Assembly (NCBI RefSeq): GCF_947623445.1
Contig: NC_135243.1
Span: forward strand, 16,996,479-17,060,478
Direction: 5' to 3'
Length of the DNA stretch: 64,000 nt
Origin: Clavelina lepadiformis
Taxonomy: Eukaryota > Chordata > Ascidiacea > Aplousobranchia > Clavelinidae
A model generated the notes under the pieces. That model was not told the origin of the DNA. It saw only the letters and a list, made by a program, of their open reading frames with translations, and did no database searches. Positions 31,143 to 39,731 of this stretch are shown piece by piece. A program made the position numbers and the translations under genes. Numbering within the stretch: the first letter of the stretch is position 1; every line of letters starts with the position of its first letter.

Positions 31143-32908
31143 GAGACCGTTGCAGTAGATTGTGGCGAAGGTCAGCAGATTAGTTTAATATTTGCACGAT
31201 TCCATGAGGGAGGGTAGGTTTTGATGTAATATGGCCAGTTATTGTTCAAAAATAGAAAGTTTTCAAGAGCGGTCAGCTTTGGACTTTTTCCCCTTTCGAG
31301 AGCTGGTTCTCGCTTTCCTGGGGGTCTGTGTCACATTGATGGTGAGTTGACGTCCCTGTAGCCCCAGTGTGCGTTTTTCTGCTTCTGAGGTTTCTAAGGA
31401 GGAGATAGTTTGAAATTCCGTTGAGCTTTCCGCTTCGGATGAATCGGATTGTTGTCTCTCAGGCTCTGACAGGTCTGTATTATTGGTATTTGTTTCGTTA
31501 TTGTTTTGATTTCCTTGCAGGTTGTTCGAGTCGTCCTGACTTGATTGAGAGGTGTGGTTCTCGTTTTGGGATGGGGTTATGTTTGTATCTGATTTTGATG
31601 GCGCTGGGTGCTCAGTCGAATCAGGTTGAGAAGGCGGGTCCTCGACAGGTCCTTGTAGGGGGGGTGATGACGATTTTAGGCTGGAATTCTGTTGCGATGA
31701 GTGTTGTTGACCCCACGTAGCGTTTGCAGGAAGGGCTGATTGGTTGAGGGAGGAGGGTGGGTTTTTACTTCGTAGTTTTTTACATTCTTGCAATTTGTGC
31801 CCATAGTTTCTGCAGTAGGCACACTTAATAATGGGGGTGCCCGGAAGGGTAACGGATACGGGTAGACTATTTATGGATATTTGTTTCGGTAGTAGTTCCT
31901 GTTTTAATTGATCGATTTGTAGGTGAAGGTATTCACTGTGGAATTGCGGGAAGGCCTTGTGTGCTCCAAACTTAAAGCGTCGAAGGATGCCCCATCCCCG
32001 GGAGTGTCCCAGATGTACGATATCTTCATCTGGGATGTCCAGTGGTACTGGGTAAAGGGTAATTGTGGTGGGCGGTGGAGATGGCTCAGTAACCCACATA
32101 TGCAGCGATGCACCATTTTTGGTTTCCAGAATTCTTGGTGAGGAATAGGTTTTTAACATGTGCTTGATGGCTTTTTTGGAGTCATCATTTGCCTTGAAGG
32201 TGGTGGAGAATATTTTATTTTTGTGATCTGCCTGTGCCATACCAAAGATGTTCTCGGCGAGATAAAAAAGGGGTCCGTCTTCGATGAATAAATCCATGAA
32301 GGAAGTGATGTCAAAAGTCTCGGCCACTTCGTTGACGTTGAAATGGCATAGTAAGGTGCGAGTTTGTTTAAAAAAAACCATTGTGGTACAATATCCGTAA
32401 TAATAACTTGCCGGAGTTGGCTGAGTTAATAAATTCGGAAATTTAACAATTCCCGACAAAAATCAAAAAAATTAGTGTCAGGATACCACAAACTATCTTG
32501 GGGAAATCCCTGGTTCTTGTAAACCGCGTGGTTGGCTGAAATAGCCTAGAAATCGCGGAAATAAACGAAAAAAACACACAAAGGGGTGATAAGCACAAAG
32601 AATAATATGAAATTCGGGTTTAGAACCCAAAAATCTACTTAAAACAAAGGTTTTAGCGCTGAAAAGCGCTGTTTGAGTACGTAACTAGCAGTCACAGTTT
32701 TGAGAGTGACAGGATTTAGGCCTATCACTAGAATACGCGAAAATACACATATAAACAACAAAAACTACTGCATGTAAGAGTAAAAAAGCTAGCAAAAGTA
32801 TTTAAAAGTATTTTAAAACACTCAACAACCCCTTACACTGAATAAATCCAGAGTAATTGCCAAAAATCGATCAAGACCTGCGGAGCTCGAAAAACACGTC
32901 CGAACCCG
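31143..32908 (-). mobile_element. LINE-A1, 5' portion, copy 1
   Basis: Tx1-clade-like LINE inserted after U2 nt 45. It holds a 527-bp 5' UTR (32382-32908), an intact ORF1, about 70 bp of spacer, and ORF2 only as far as FATIYCNGLT at 31143-31175. ORF2 then joins U2 nt 170-172, so a deletion removed the rest of ORF2, the 3' UTR and most of U2. The 5' UTR has hairpins (about 32600-32625 and 32653-32668). Confidence 0.9.
31263..32381 (-). CDS. LINE-A1 ORF1 protein, intact, copy 1
   Basis: Encodes 372 aa from MVFFKQTRTLLCHF; the frame is open for 26 codons further upstream, but MVFFKQ is shared with all related ORF1 copies and marks the start. Residues about 98-165 (TLYPVPLDIPDEDIV, WGILRRFKFGAHKAFPQFHS) resemble the RRM-like region of Tx1/L1 ORF1. 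A CCHC knuckle C187-C200 (CAYCRNYGHKLQEC) follows, then a Ser/Asn/Glu-rich tail and a basic end (RKARTSSRKGKKSK). Such proteins bind LINE RNA. It differs from the LINE-A2 ORF1 at roughly a third of positions, so A1 and A2 are distinct subfamilies. Confidence 0.9.
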   Translation of the reverse strand: MVFFKQTRTLLCHFNVNEVAETFDITSFMDLFIEDGPLFYLAENIFGMAQADHKNKIFSTTFKANDDSKKAIKHMLKTYSSPRILETKNGASLHMWVTEPSPPPTTITLYPVPLDIPDEDIVHLGHSRGWGILRRFKFGAHKAFPQFHSEYLHLQIDQLKQELLPKQISINSLPVSVTLPGTPIIKCAYCRNYGHKLQECKKLRSKNPPSSLNQSALPANATWGQQHSSQQNSSLKSSSPPLQGPVEDPPSQPDSTEHPAPSKSDTNITPSQNENHTSQSSQDDSNNLQGNQNNNETNTNNTDLSEPERQQSDSSEAESSTEFQTISSLETSEAEKRTLGLQGRQLTINVTQTPRKARTSSRKGKKSKADRS

Positions 32909-33248
32909 ACAGATACTACACTTGATCTTAGCTCTTGAGAGCCGAGAAGCGATACCTCCACATCTTCCCAGACTCTTTTTATTCTTCTCAAAATCCTCCT
33001 TGACCTCCAAACGTTCCTATATCGCCCGCCCGTCACAAGACGCCAAACTGACGAACTCAACCAGCCAGCAGACAGACGACAATGTTCTGGCCGCCCAGTC
33101 ACATGATTTGCTGCTTGATGGTTATTGGACCGTGACAGTGGAGATATTTTGTGTCTATCCCGTGGAGGCCATTTCTTGCATTTTCAGCTTTTTGCTATCA
33201 AACTGGGAAATACCCTAAAACGATCGCTTTCATTAGTACTCACAACAA
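32909..33248 (-). pseudogene. RNU2: U2 5' stub (nt 1-45) with its promoter flank, upstream of LINE-A1, copy 1
   Basis: U2 nt 1-45 (stem I through GTAGTATCTGT) occupy 32909-32953 and the upstream flank runs to 33248. The promoter appears intact, so a transcript starting at U2 +1 would read into LINE-A1. The flank breaks at cacaacaa, where LINE-A2 3' sequence begins. Confidence 0.9.
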
Positions 33249-33782
33249 TTTCAAGCATGGTGTTGTTTCAGTAAAATGGATAAAAACAGCATTGGAGATG
33301 GATATTATTATCATGGATTATTTCAGGATGAGCAGAGCAATGTTGATTTGTTGTAAAGTCCATGAAGACGATTGAGAAGTTGTTGAAACAGGATGATTTC
33401 CAGGTTTCAGATGTTGACAGTAAGTATTTGTATTAATTTAAGTTTCATCATTTTGATGAAGGTATAAATAAAAAGAAGGGGTTATGTAGTTATGGTACAT
33501 AATTGAGTATATAGGGTACATTGACAATAAGGTAGGACATATAGTACATATTAACTGATATAAAACAGATGATAACACATAAGAGTTCGTGTAGAGATAA
33601 GGTATCGTAACAATATGTGTGGGTCATTATAGGTAATGAGAGAAAACGATTAAATTTGGTGGGCCGGTGAGTGACACAAAAACGGTTGAGCTATATTAGA
33701 AAACATTCACAGTAATTAAAGTTAAATGGATGAGAAAAACAATTGTACAATCTTCTGGTGTAGAGTTGTAGCTTCGATCTTT
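33249..33782 (-). other. LINE-A2 3' region, copy 1
   Basis: Non-coding sequence between the ORF2 stop and U2 upstream flank. There is no poly-A end and no U2 target sequence at 33249, so the natural 3' end of LINE-A2 is not present. The part near 33249-33430 has plus-strand features like splice sites (gttgtttcag, gacaGTAAGT) but no long frame. It may be 3' UTR or captured DNA. Confidence 0.6.
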
Positions 33783-36700
33783 TCATTCGTAGATTCTTTT
33801 GAATTTTGTTCTGGTTTTCCAAATGATGCTATTTGTTGTGAGGGTTTTGTCCGTACAGTAGGAATTCTTTTCATCGAGTGTCTCTTTGTATGAGATTAGA
33901 TTTGACTTAAAAATGTTGAGGTAATGTAGAATTTTGACTCTTTCAGCAATTTCTCGTTGGAATTTGTTGTATAATAGTAAGTCTCGGTCAAAGGTGATAT
34001 TTGTTGAGAACCAACGTAGAATGTCGGATTCAATTTGCTTGAGGATTTCTTGAGTTATTGGACAGTCCAGCATCAGGTGGTTAATGTCATCACGAGTTGA
34101 TCTACAGAATTTACAGTTTGTTATTCTGATCTGTTGTTGGGGGGTAGTGAAGAGTCGTTGTTTTTTGTAAAAGGAGCCCCATAGGAAACCTTGATGGGCA
34201 ATCAAATATGAATGGCTTCTTATTTGGAGAGAGGGTGACCATCCAGTCATATTTTTTAGAGTGGTGAGTTTCCAAGAAATCATCTCTTGTTGATGATTTT
34301 GGATAATTGACGGTGATGAGTGTTTGTTGAGATATAGAAGGTATAGGGTCTTTTGAGTTTGCTCTGCCAGAAGGAAATTTTTGTTGTTGTTATTGATCAG
34401 GTCGTAAGTTTTTAGTGTCTTTTCCCAGGTGCGATTTGGGGTGGGCCGGTATCTAATTGAATTTGAGTATAGGTTTGGGGATATTTTCATTAATTTTGTA
34501 CCAATGTTATACTTGGCCCAACATGAGAAGAAACTATTTTCGGTGTTTTCCAATAATATTCTTTTCATTTTGTAGAGGAATGTGGAGTGTATCCGGGATG
34601 CGACATGGAGAATTTCCAGCCCTCCTTCATTAAAGGGGGCGATGAGCTTATTTCTTGCCACGGGTTCCAATTTTCTGGGATACCAGAGAAACTTGAAGAT
34701 GAGGTTGGTGAGTTGATTGCAAATTTTTATTGGCGGTAGGAAGAGGGTCGCGGTTCTGATAATGTGGGGTAGAAATAGGGCGTTTATTAAATACTTTCTT
34801 CCCAGAATGGACAAACGTCTCATTTTGTGCAGATTGTTGAGTTTTTTTATTGTAAGTATTGCTTTTTCCCAGTTTACGGTAGCATCGTCATCGGAGTGTG
34901 AGAATGTCGTTCCAAGTATTTTCATGTTAGTTGTGATCGGGATATTGGGAAAATGCTGATTTATCTGGTTTTGTAGAAGAGGTGTTGAGACGAAAAATGC
35001 AGATTTAGCTTCGTTTAATTTGAGTCCGGAAAAATTGCTGAATTCATTTATGATTAGGAGAGCGTTGGATATGGTTGGTATGTCCTTAGCCAGGAGAATG
35101 GTGTCGTCGGCGTACTGCTGCAGACTGAGGGAAGTAGATCTGATCTTCGGGCAATTGTGGTAAGAGCTATTTGAGATTTTGTGTGCTAAAACATTTGTTA
35201 CTATGGTAAAAATAAGCATACTCAGGGGGCATCCCTGTCGGACGCCGCAGGAGATTGGAATCTCTTGAGAAAGGCCTCGAGTAGTTTGGATGTAAGCAAG
35301 CGGCTGGTCATAAATTATTTTAATCCAGTTGACTATGGAGCTAGGTAAATTTAATTTACTGAGAAGTCGAATAATAAAGTTGTGATTCACTTTATCGAAG
35401 GCTTTGGTGAAATCTAATTTTAAAATTGCCAGTCGGTCTTGATTGTCATTTTCTTGTTGCAGGGCCGCCTGGATGTTGAGAAGGATGGTTTCCAGGGATC
35501 TTCCAGGAATTCCGCATTGCTGAGAGGAGGAAATGAGGTGGGTGACGATTGGTGTTATTCTATTTTTGAGAATGATGCTGAGGATTTTATAGTCCATATT
35601 TAAGATCGAAATAGGTCTCCAATTTTTAATTAAAAGTTTATTGCCTGATTTTGGGATAAGTCTAATGAATGCAGATCTCTGAGAGTGGGTGAGCTGGGAT
35701 TGGAAATAACAATTGTTGAAGACTTCTTGGAGCAGTGGCGAAAGGAGGTGGGAGAATCTCTGATAAAAACTGGCTGTAAGACCGTCCAGACCAGGTGCGG
35801 AATGTTTATTAAGTTGTTGTATAGCTGCTTTTATTTCAGCTATGTCGATGAAAGGCGAGAGATTATTTTGAGGATTGGATTCAATTGCAGGAAGGTTGTT
35901 CAGGTATTGAGAAAGTTCTTCATCTGTTTTATTTGTTTCGGTGGGGTCGGTTTTCCAGAGTTGGGAATAGAATTTGTGAATGGTTTGCTGAATGGTGATG
36001 GGATTATTTGTTATTGTGCTGTCCTTTTCTTCATCCAGTTGCAATTTGTTTATGTTGAGTTTTTTTTGGTGTTTACCTTCGAATATTTTAAAAATTCTTG
36101 ATGGATCTTCTTTGTCCGTGACTGTTTTCATTCTTGATCGTATTCTTTCACCTTGTTGCTGTTGCTCTTGAATGTTTTGAACTTTCTTTTTTAAATTGAG
36201 AATTTCCAGATTTTTGTCCGGGGTGAGGTGTTCATTGAGAGATTCTAATTGGTACTGATAGTTTTGCAATAGATTTTGGGTTTTGCGTTTTTTCTTACTT
36301 GCTAAATGAATAACAGATCTTCTGAGGCTTGTTTTGAATTGTTCCCACCATTTCAGTGGATCGAGAGAGCGGAGAGGCTTTTGGGACAAGGCTCGTATGG
36401 TATTGTCGATTTGATTGCCGAATTGTGTGTCTTGAAGAAGGGAGTCGTTGAGTTTCCAGTATGTTCTGCCGTGTTGATGGTCGGGTCGTGGAAGAGTAGT
36501 CTGAAGAGATATTAAATTTCTGAATGAATGGTCAGAGAAGTGTGCGGTTGAAATGTAAGTGGATTTTGTTATTTTGGTTGTCAGAGCACTATTGGAATAT
36601 ATTCTATCAATTCTTGTACTGGCTTTAGCTGTGATGTAAGAGAAGCTTCTTTGGTTTGGGTGCAGATATCGGAAGGCGTCGTTGAGGTCAAAGAATTTGA

Positions 36701-37259
36701 GATATTCAATCATTTTTTTATGGTCATTTCTTATTTGAATTTTATTGATTGAATCTTTGCTGTCTAGAACTAGATTGAAATCTCCCAGCCATAAGGTGTC
36801 GTCATGGGGAGTGGTGGTGAGGTGTTGATAGATATGTTCAAGTTGAAGAATTCTTGCAGAGGATGAGGAGGAGGAGGTTCCGGAGGTTAGATACGAGTTG
36901 ATAATAATGACCGTTCTACTGTTGATTACTAATTTTATAAGATGAGATCGATGTTCGGTGATGATGGTGTGGGTTTTGACAAAAGGTAGGATATAGTTCG
37001 ATATGATGAGAACTGTTCCAGATTTGAAGTATTTGTCTTTGGAGTTGGTACTTGGTGCGTTGGTGAAGGATGTCAAGTTGTTTTCTTTTTGCCAGTAGAG
37101 AAATTGTTTCGGGTTGATTCGATGGGCTTCTTGGATTGCCAGAATGTCAATTTTATGATCACGCATAAAGGAGGGGATATGTCGGAGAGATTTGGTGAGG
37201 CCGTTGCAGTTTATGGTTGCTATAGTTAAAGCTTTGTTTTTTCTTTGAATAGTATCCAT
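33783..37259 (-). CDS. LINE-A2 ORF2: endonuclease-reverse transcriptase, intact, copy 1
   Basis: An uninterrupted 1158-aa protein. APE/EEP endonuclease: N18 (TINCNG), E44 (IQEAH), D160 and N162 (LGDFN), D218 (RIDRI), SDH 242-244, a complete catalytic set. Coiled-coil-like stretch about 320-375. RT about 470-780: SAPGLDG 487-493, IPKSG 535-539, NWRPISIL 546-553, LDFTKAFDKVNH 615-626, GVRQGCPLS 672-680, YADD 716-719. C-terminal CCHC-like C1049-x2-C1052-x8-H1061-x4-C1066. EN type, domain order and U2 target fit the Tx1 clade, in which Keno families are known to target U2 genes. The start codon lies 38 bp after the ORF1 stop. It looks able to encode active enzyme. Confidence 0.93.
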   Translation of the reverse strand: MDTIQRKNKALTIATINCNGLTKSLRHIPSFMRDHKIDILAIQEAHRINPKQFLYWQKENNLTSFTNAPSTNSKDKYFKSGTVLIISNYILPFVKTHTIITEHRSHLIKLVINSRTVIIINSYLTSGTSSSSSSARILQLEHIYQHLTTTPHDDTLWLGDFNLVLDSKDSINKIQIRNDHKKMIEYLKFFDLNDAFRYLHPNQRSFSYITAKASTRIDRIYSNSALTTKITKSTYISTAHFSDHSFRNLISLQTTLPRPDHQHGRTYWKLNDSLLQDTQFGNQIDNTIRALSQKPLRSLDPLKWWEQFKTSLRRSVIHLASKKKRKTQNLLQNYQYQLESLNEHLTPDKNLEILNLKKKVQNIQEQQQQGERIRSRMKTVTDKEDPSRIFKIFEGKHQKKLNINKLQLDEEKDSTITNNPITIQQTIHKFYSQLWKTDPTETNKTDEELSQYLNNLPAIESNPQNNLSPFIDIAEIKAAIQQLNKHSAPGLDGLTASFYQRFSHLLSPLLQEVFNNCYFQSQLTHSQRSAFIRLIPKSGNKLLIKNWRPISILNMDYKILSIILKNRITPIVTHLISSSQQCGIPGRSLETILLNIQAALQQENDNQDRLAILKLDFTKAFDKVNHNFIIRLLSKLNLPSSIVNWIKIIYDQPLAYIQTTRGLSQEIPISCGVRQGCPLSMLIFTIVTNVLAHKISNSSYHNCPKIRSTSLSLQQYADDTILLAKDIPTISNALLIINEFSNFSGLKLNEAKSAFFVSTPLLQNQINQHFPNIPITTNMKILGTTFSHSDDDATVNWEKAILTIKKLNNLHKMRRLSILGRKYLINALFLPHIIRTATLFLPPIKICNQLTNLIFKFLWYPRKLEPVARNKLIAPFNEGGLEILHVASRIHSTFLYKMKRILLENTENSFFSCWAKYNIGTKLMKISPNLYSNSIRYRPTPNRTWEKTLKTYDLINNNNKNFLLAEQTQKTLYLLYLNKHSSPSIIQNHQQEMISWKLTTLKNMTGWSPSLQIRSHSYLIAHQGFLWGSFYKKQRLFTTPQQQIRITNCKFCRSTRDDINHLMLDCPITQEILKQIESDILRWFSTNITFDRDLLLYNKFQREIAERVKILHYLNIFKSNLISYKETLDEKNSYCTDKTLTTNSIIWKTRTKFKRIYE

Positions 37260-37297
37260 CAGATTACGTATAGTATAGCTTGTTTTGGCCGGAGCGT

Positions 37298-38351
37298 TTA
37301 ACAGCGTTTTCCTTTTTGTTTATTAGCTTGCTTGTTTCTCGCATTACCTTTTTTTGAAGTTGCAGGAGGAGGAGTAGTGAAGCAAAGTTTCTCTTGAAGT
37401 CCTTTAAGTCGCTTTTCAGCATCGGAAGTGTCTAGTGACGAGACAGTCACTAAATCAGATGAGCCGGAGGATTCCTCCGAGGTTGACGGGTCTTGGGATT
37501 CTGAAACAACAACGGGAGTGGTGTCCTGATCTTTGTCTGCTGTAGAGTTGGTCTTGGTTTGTTTCGGAGAGAGGGCATCAGATTCTTCAATCACCAGAGG
37601 GTCTGCAGGAGGGTTGGGTTGCTCCGTGGGAACGGTGGATGGTAGCGCGGTTTCACTTGGAGTTGGTTGTTGACGACCCCACGTTGAGTTTGCAGGGAGG
37701 GCAGATTTGTTGTTGGAAGGAGGTGGGTTTTTATTTTTTCTTTTGTTACAATTTTGAATGAGGTGGCCGAAATTCCTGCAATAGGCACATTTACGGATAG
37801 GTGATCCCGGGAGGGTAACTGATACAGGTTGGCTATTAATTATGATTTGTTTAGGGATCAAATTCTCGTTGAGCTGATCAATCTGGAGATGTAAATAGTC
37901 GTTATGAAATTGCGGGAATCCTTTATGGGAGCCGAACTTGAACCGACGCAGAATGCCCCAATGCTGGGAACGTACCAGGTGTACGATTTCCTCATCAGGG
38001 ATATCCATCGGGACTGGGTAGAGGGTGATCGTAGCTGGTGGAGGAGCTGGTTCGTCAACCCACATGTGCATAGGTGTACCATTTTTAGGTACAATCAGTT
38101 AGTTGTCTTTGCGAATATGTATTTATCATTTTTTTGATGGCGCTTGTAGAGGCGTCATCTGGTTTGAAAGTAATAGAGAAAATTTTTTCTCTATAATCGG
38201 GTTGTGTCATTCCGAAAATGTTGTCGGAGATTGATACAAATGGTCCTTCGTGAATAAATAATTCCATAAATGAGGAGATGTCAAAACTTTCAGAAATTTC
38301 GTTGGAGTCGAAGTGACATAGCAAGGTTCGGGTTTGTTTAAAGAAAACCAT
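37298..38351 (-). CDS. LINE-A2 ORF1, frameshifted, copy 1
   Basis: Start MVFFKQTRTLLCHFD at 38351. The frame breaks after TYSQRQL because a 4-bp duplication at about 38098-38104 turns CAACTGATTG into CAACTAACTGATTG; LINE-A0 lacks it. The rest (MHMWVDEPAPPPATITLYPV, knuckle CAYCRNFGHLIQNC, Ser-rich tail ending KQKGKRC) is open from 38071. The whole protein cannot be made by ordinary translation. The same break is in all three copies, so it predates the amplification. Confidence 0.9.
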
Positions 38352-38880
38352 AGTAGTTACACGGACGTATTCGTAACACGTCAAGGTAGGCAGAACAGAG
38401 TAAAACGGTAAATAATGAGGACCCCAACACAATTTTAGAAAATTAAAGGCCGGTTACCATAAAATATAACAGGGGAATCCCAAAATCGGGTGAAAACGCG
38501 TGGTTGGCTGAAATAGCCTAGAAATGAGCTAAAAGTAGTTAAAAACACAATAAAACGAAACTATTCAGTAATTTTGACCACGGAATTAAGTTCCGTGACC
38601 TAAAAACTATAGGAAACAATAAAAAGTAGCGCTGAAAAGCGCTGTTTAAGAGCGTAAATAGGGTTGCCACTCGGGCTTAGCCTACTGAGCATGAAAATTC
38701 AGACAAATACAAATATCAGCAGTTATGTAACAAATTAAGCAAAGTGTAAGTGTAAAAGTTATATATAATTAGTTTATAAACAATTTAAAACACTCACCAA
38801 CCCTTTACACTGAATAAATTCAGAGTAATTGCCAAAAATCGATCAAGACCTGCGGAGCTCGAAAAATACGTCCGAACCCG
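38352..38880 (-). other. LINE-A2 5' UTR, copy 1
   Basis: Runs 529 bp from U2 nt 45 to the ORF1 ATG. Contains the hairpins CACGGAACTTAATTCCGTG (about 38579-38597) and AGCGCTTTTCAGCGCT (about 38629-38644). The first 60 nt, beginning CGGGTTCGGACGT, are nearly identical to LINE-A1. Confidence 0.85.
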
Positions 38881-38925
38881 ACAGATACTACACTTGATCT
38901 TAGCTCTTGAGAGCCGAGAAGCGAT
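38881..38925 (-). pseudogene. RNU2: U2 5' stub (nt 1-45) upstream of LINE-A2, copy 1
   Basis: Exact U2 nt 1-45, ending TATCTGT, then LINE 5' end CGGGTTCGG. The upstream flank (38926 onward) is a normal unit flank, so the promoter is intact. Confidence 0.93.
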
Positions 38926-39418
38926 ACCTCTAAATCTTCCCGGACTCTTTTTATTCTTCTCAAAATCCTCCTCGACCTCCAAACGTTCCTATATCGCCCG
39001 CCACAAGACGCCAAACTGACGAACTCAACCAGCCAGCAGACAGACGACAATCTTCTGGCCGCCGCCCAGTCACATGATTTGCTGCTTGATGGTTATTGGA
39101 CCGTGACAGTGGAGATATTTTGTGTCTATCCCGTGGAGGCCATTTCTTGCATTTTTCAGCTTTTTGCTATCAAACTGGGAAATACCCTAAAACGATCGCT
39201 TTCATTAGTACTCACAACAAATGTAGTAACAGCAGCAGCAGCACAGTTGACTTGAAGAAACTTTCACAAGATAAATCGGGGATTTATCCATTTTATCAAA
39301 CCATTCCTGCTGTCACACAGGGCCGACAGTCAATTTCTCATTTTACCGGTGACGCAGGTGTACAACATTTATCCCATAGACATTAGTCGATCATCGATCA
39401 ATCCATCCGCCCATCGTC

Positions 39419-39470
39419 TTTTTTTTTTTTTTTTTTTTTTCCTCCTCCTCCTCTTCTTCTTCTTTTCTTC
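39419..39470. repeat. T22 and CCT/CTT-rich tract downstream of U2 (representative)
   Basis: A run of 22 T followed by CCTCCTCCTCCTCTTCTTC. In U2 sense it is a polypurine tract starting about 45 bp past the gene's 3' end. Each plain unit has it, with near-constant length. The LINE-A1 units have a shorter, more irregular version (for example 31,047-31,080). Confidence 0.95.
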
Positions 39471-39489
39471 AGACTACTTTAATACAAAC
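39471..39489 (-). terminator. snRNA 3'-box-like element (representative)
   Basis: U2-sense GTTTGTATTAAAGTAGTCT, about 25 nt after the gene end, resembles the metazoan snRNA 3' box (GTTT-N-AAARNNAGA) that directs 3'-end formation by the Integrator complex. The variant units keep it as GTTTGTATTGAAGTAGTTT. Confidence 0.65.
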
Positions 39490-39513
39490 AAGAGTATCCC
39501 ACCAGGGTGGGAG

Positions 39514-39701
39514 ATGGGCCGAAGCAGCAGGTACTGCAATAGCTGCACAACCCTCAAACGAGCAGGCGCAAGCGCCTAGCGTCGTTCACCGTTCAAAAAT
39601 CCGTTTAATCGAAGAGCAGTTCAATGAACTGCGTCCCAGGGATTAAACTGAGAAGAACAGATACTACACTTGATCTTAGCTCTTGAGAGCCGAGAAGCGA
39701 T
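39514..39701 (-). ncRNA. RNU2: U2 snRNA gene 1 (uninterrupted)
   Basis: Starts ATCGCTTCTCGGCTCTCAAG. Stem I GCTCT/AGAGC; branch-point recognition GTGTAGTA (GUAGUA at nt 35-40); stem IIa CTCAG/CTGGG; stem IIb GCAGTTC-ATT-GAACTGC; Sm site GGATTTTTGA; stem III AGGCGC-TT-GCGCCT; stem IV GCAGC...GCTGC with the conserved loop TATTGCAGTACCT. U2 pairs with the intron branch site in the spliceosome. About 188 nt, like human U2; the exact 3' end is set by length and is uncertain by a few nt. Confidence 0.95.
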
Positions 39702-39722
39702 ACCTCTAAATCTTCCCGGACT

Positions 39723-39731
39723 CTTTTTATT
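39723..39731 (-). promoter_or_regulatory. TATA-like box at about -30 to -22 of U2 (representative)
   Basis: U2-sense AATAAAAAG, kept in every unit and in the old flank at 21,898. It could be part of the snRNA core promoter (PSE region), whose consensus in this organism is unknown. Confidence 0.4.

Noticed and set aside
35685-36101. Plus-strand 138-aa frame inside LINE-A2 ORF2 (and copies)
   Set aside because: Antisense shadow of the 1158-aa ORF2; no family resemblance.
38926-39579. Open frames of 76-96 aa repeated in every U2 unit on both strands
   Set aside because: They lie in promoter flank, spacer and poly-T/CT tract (for example a poly-Phe run from the T tract), and recur only because the unit repeats. 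No domain or codon signal.
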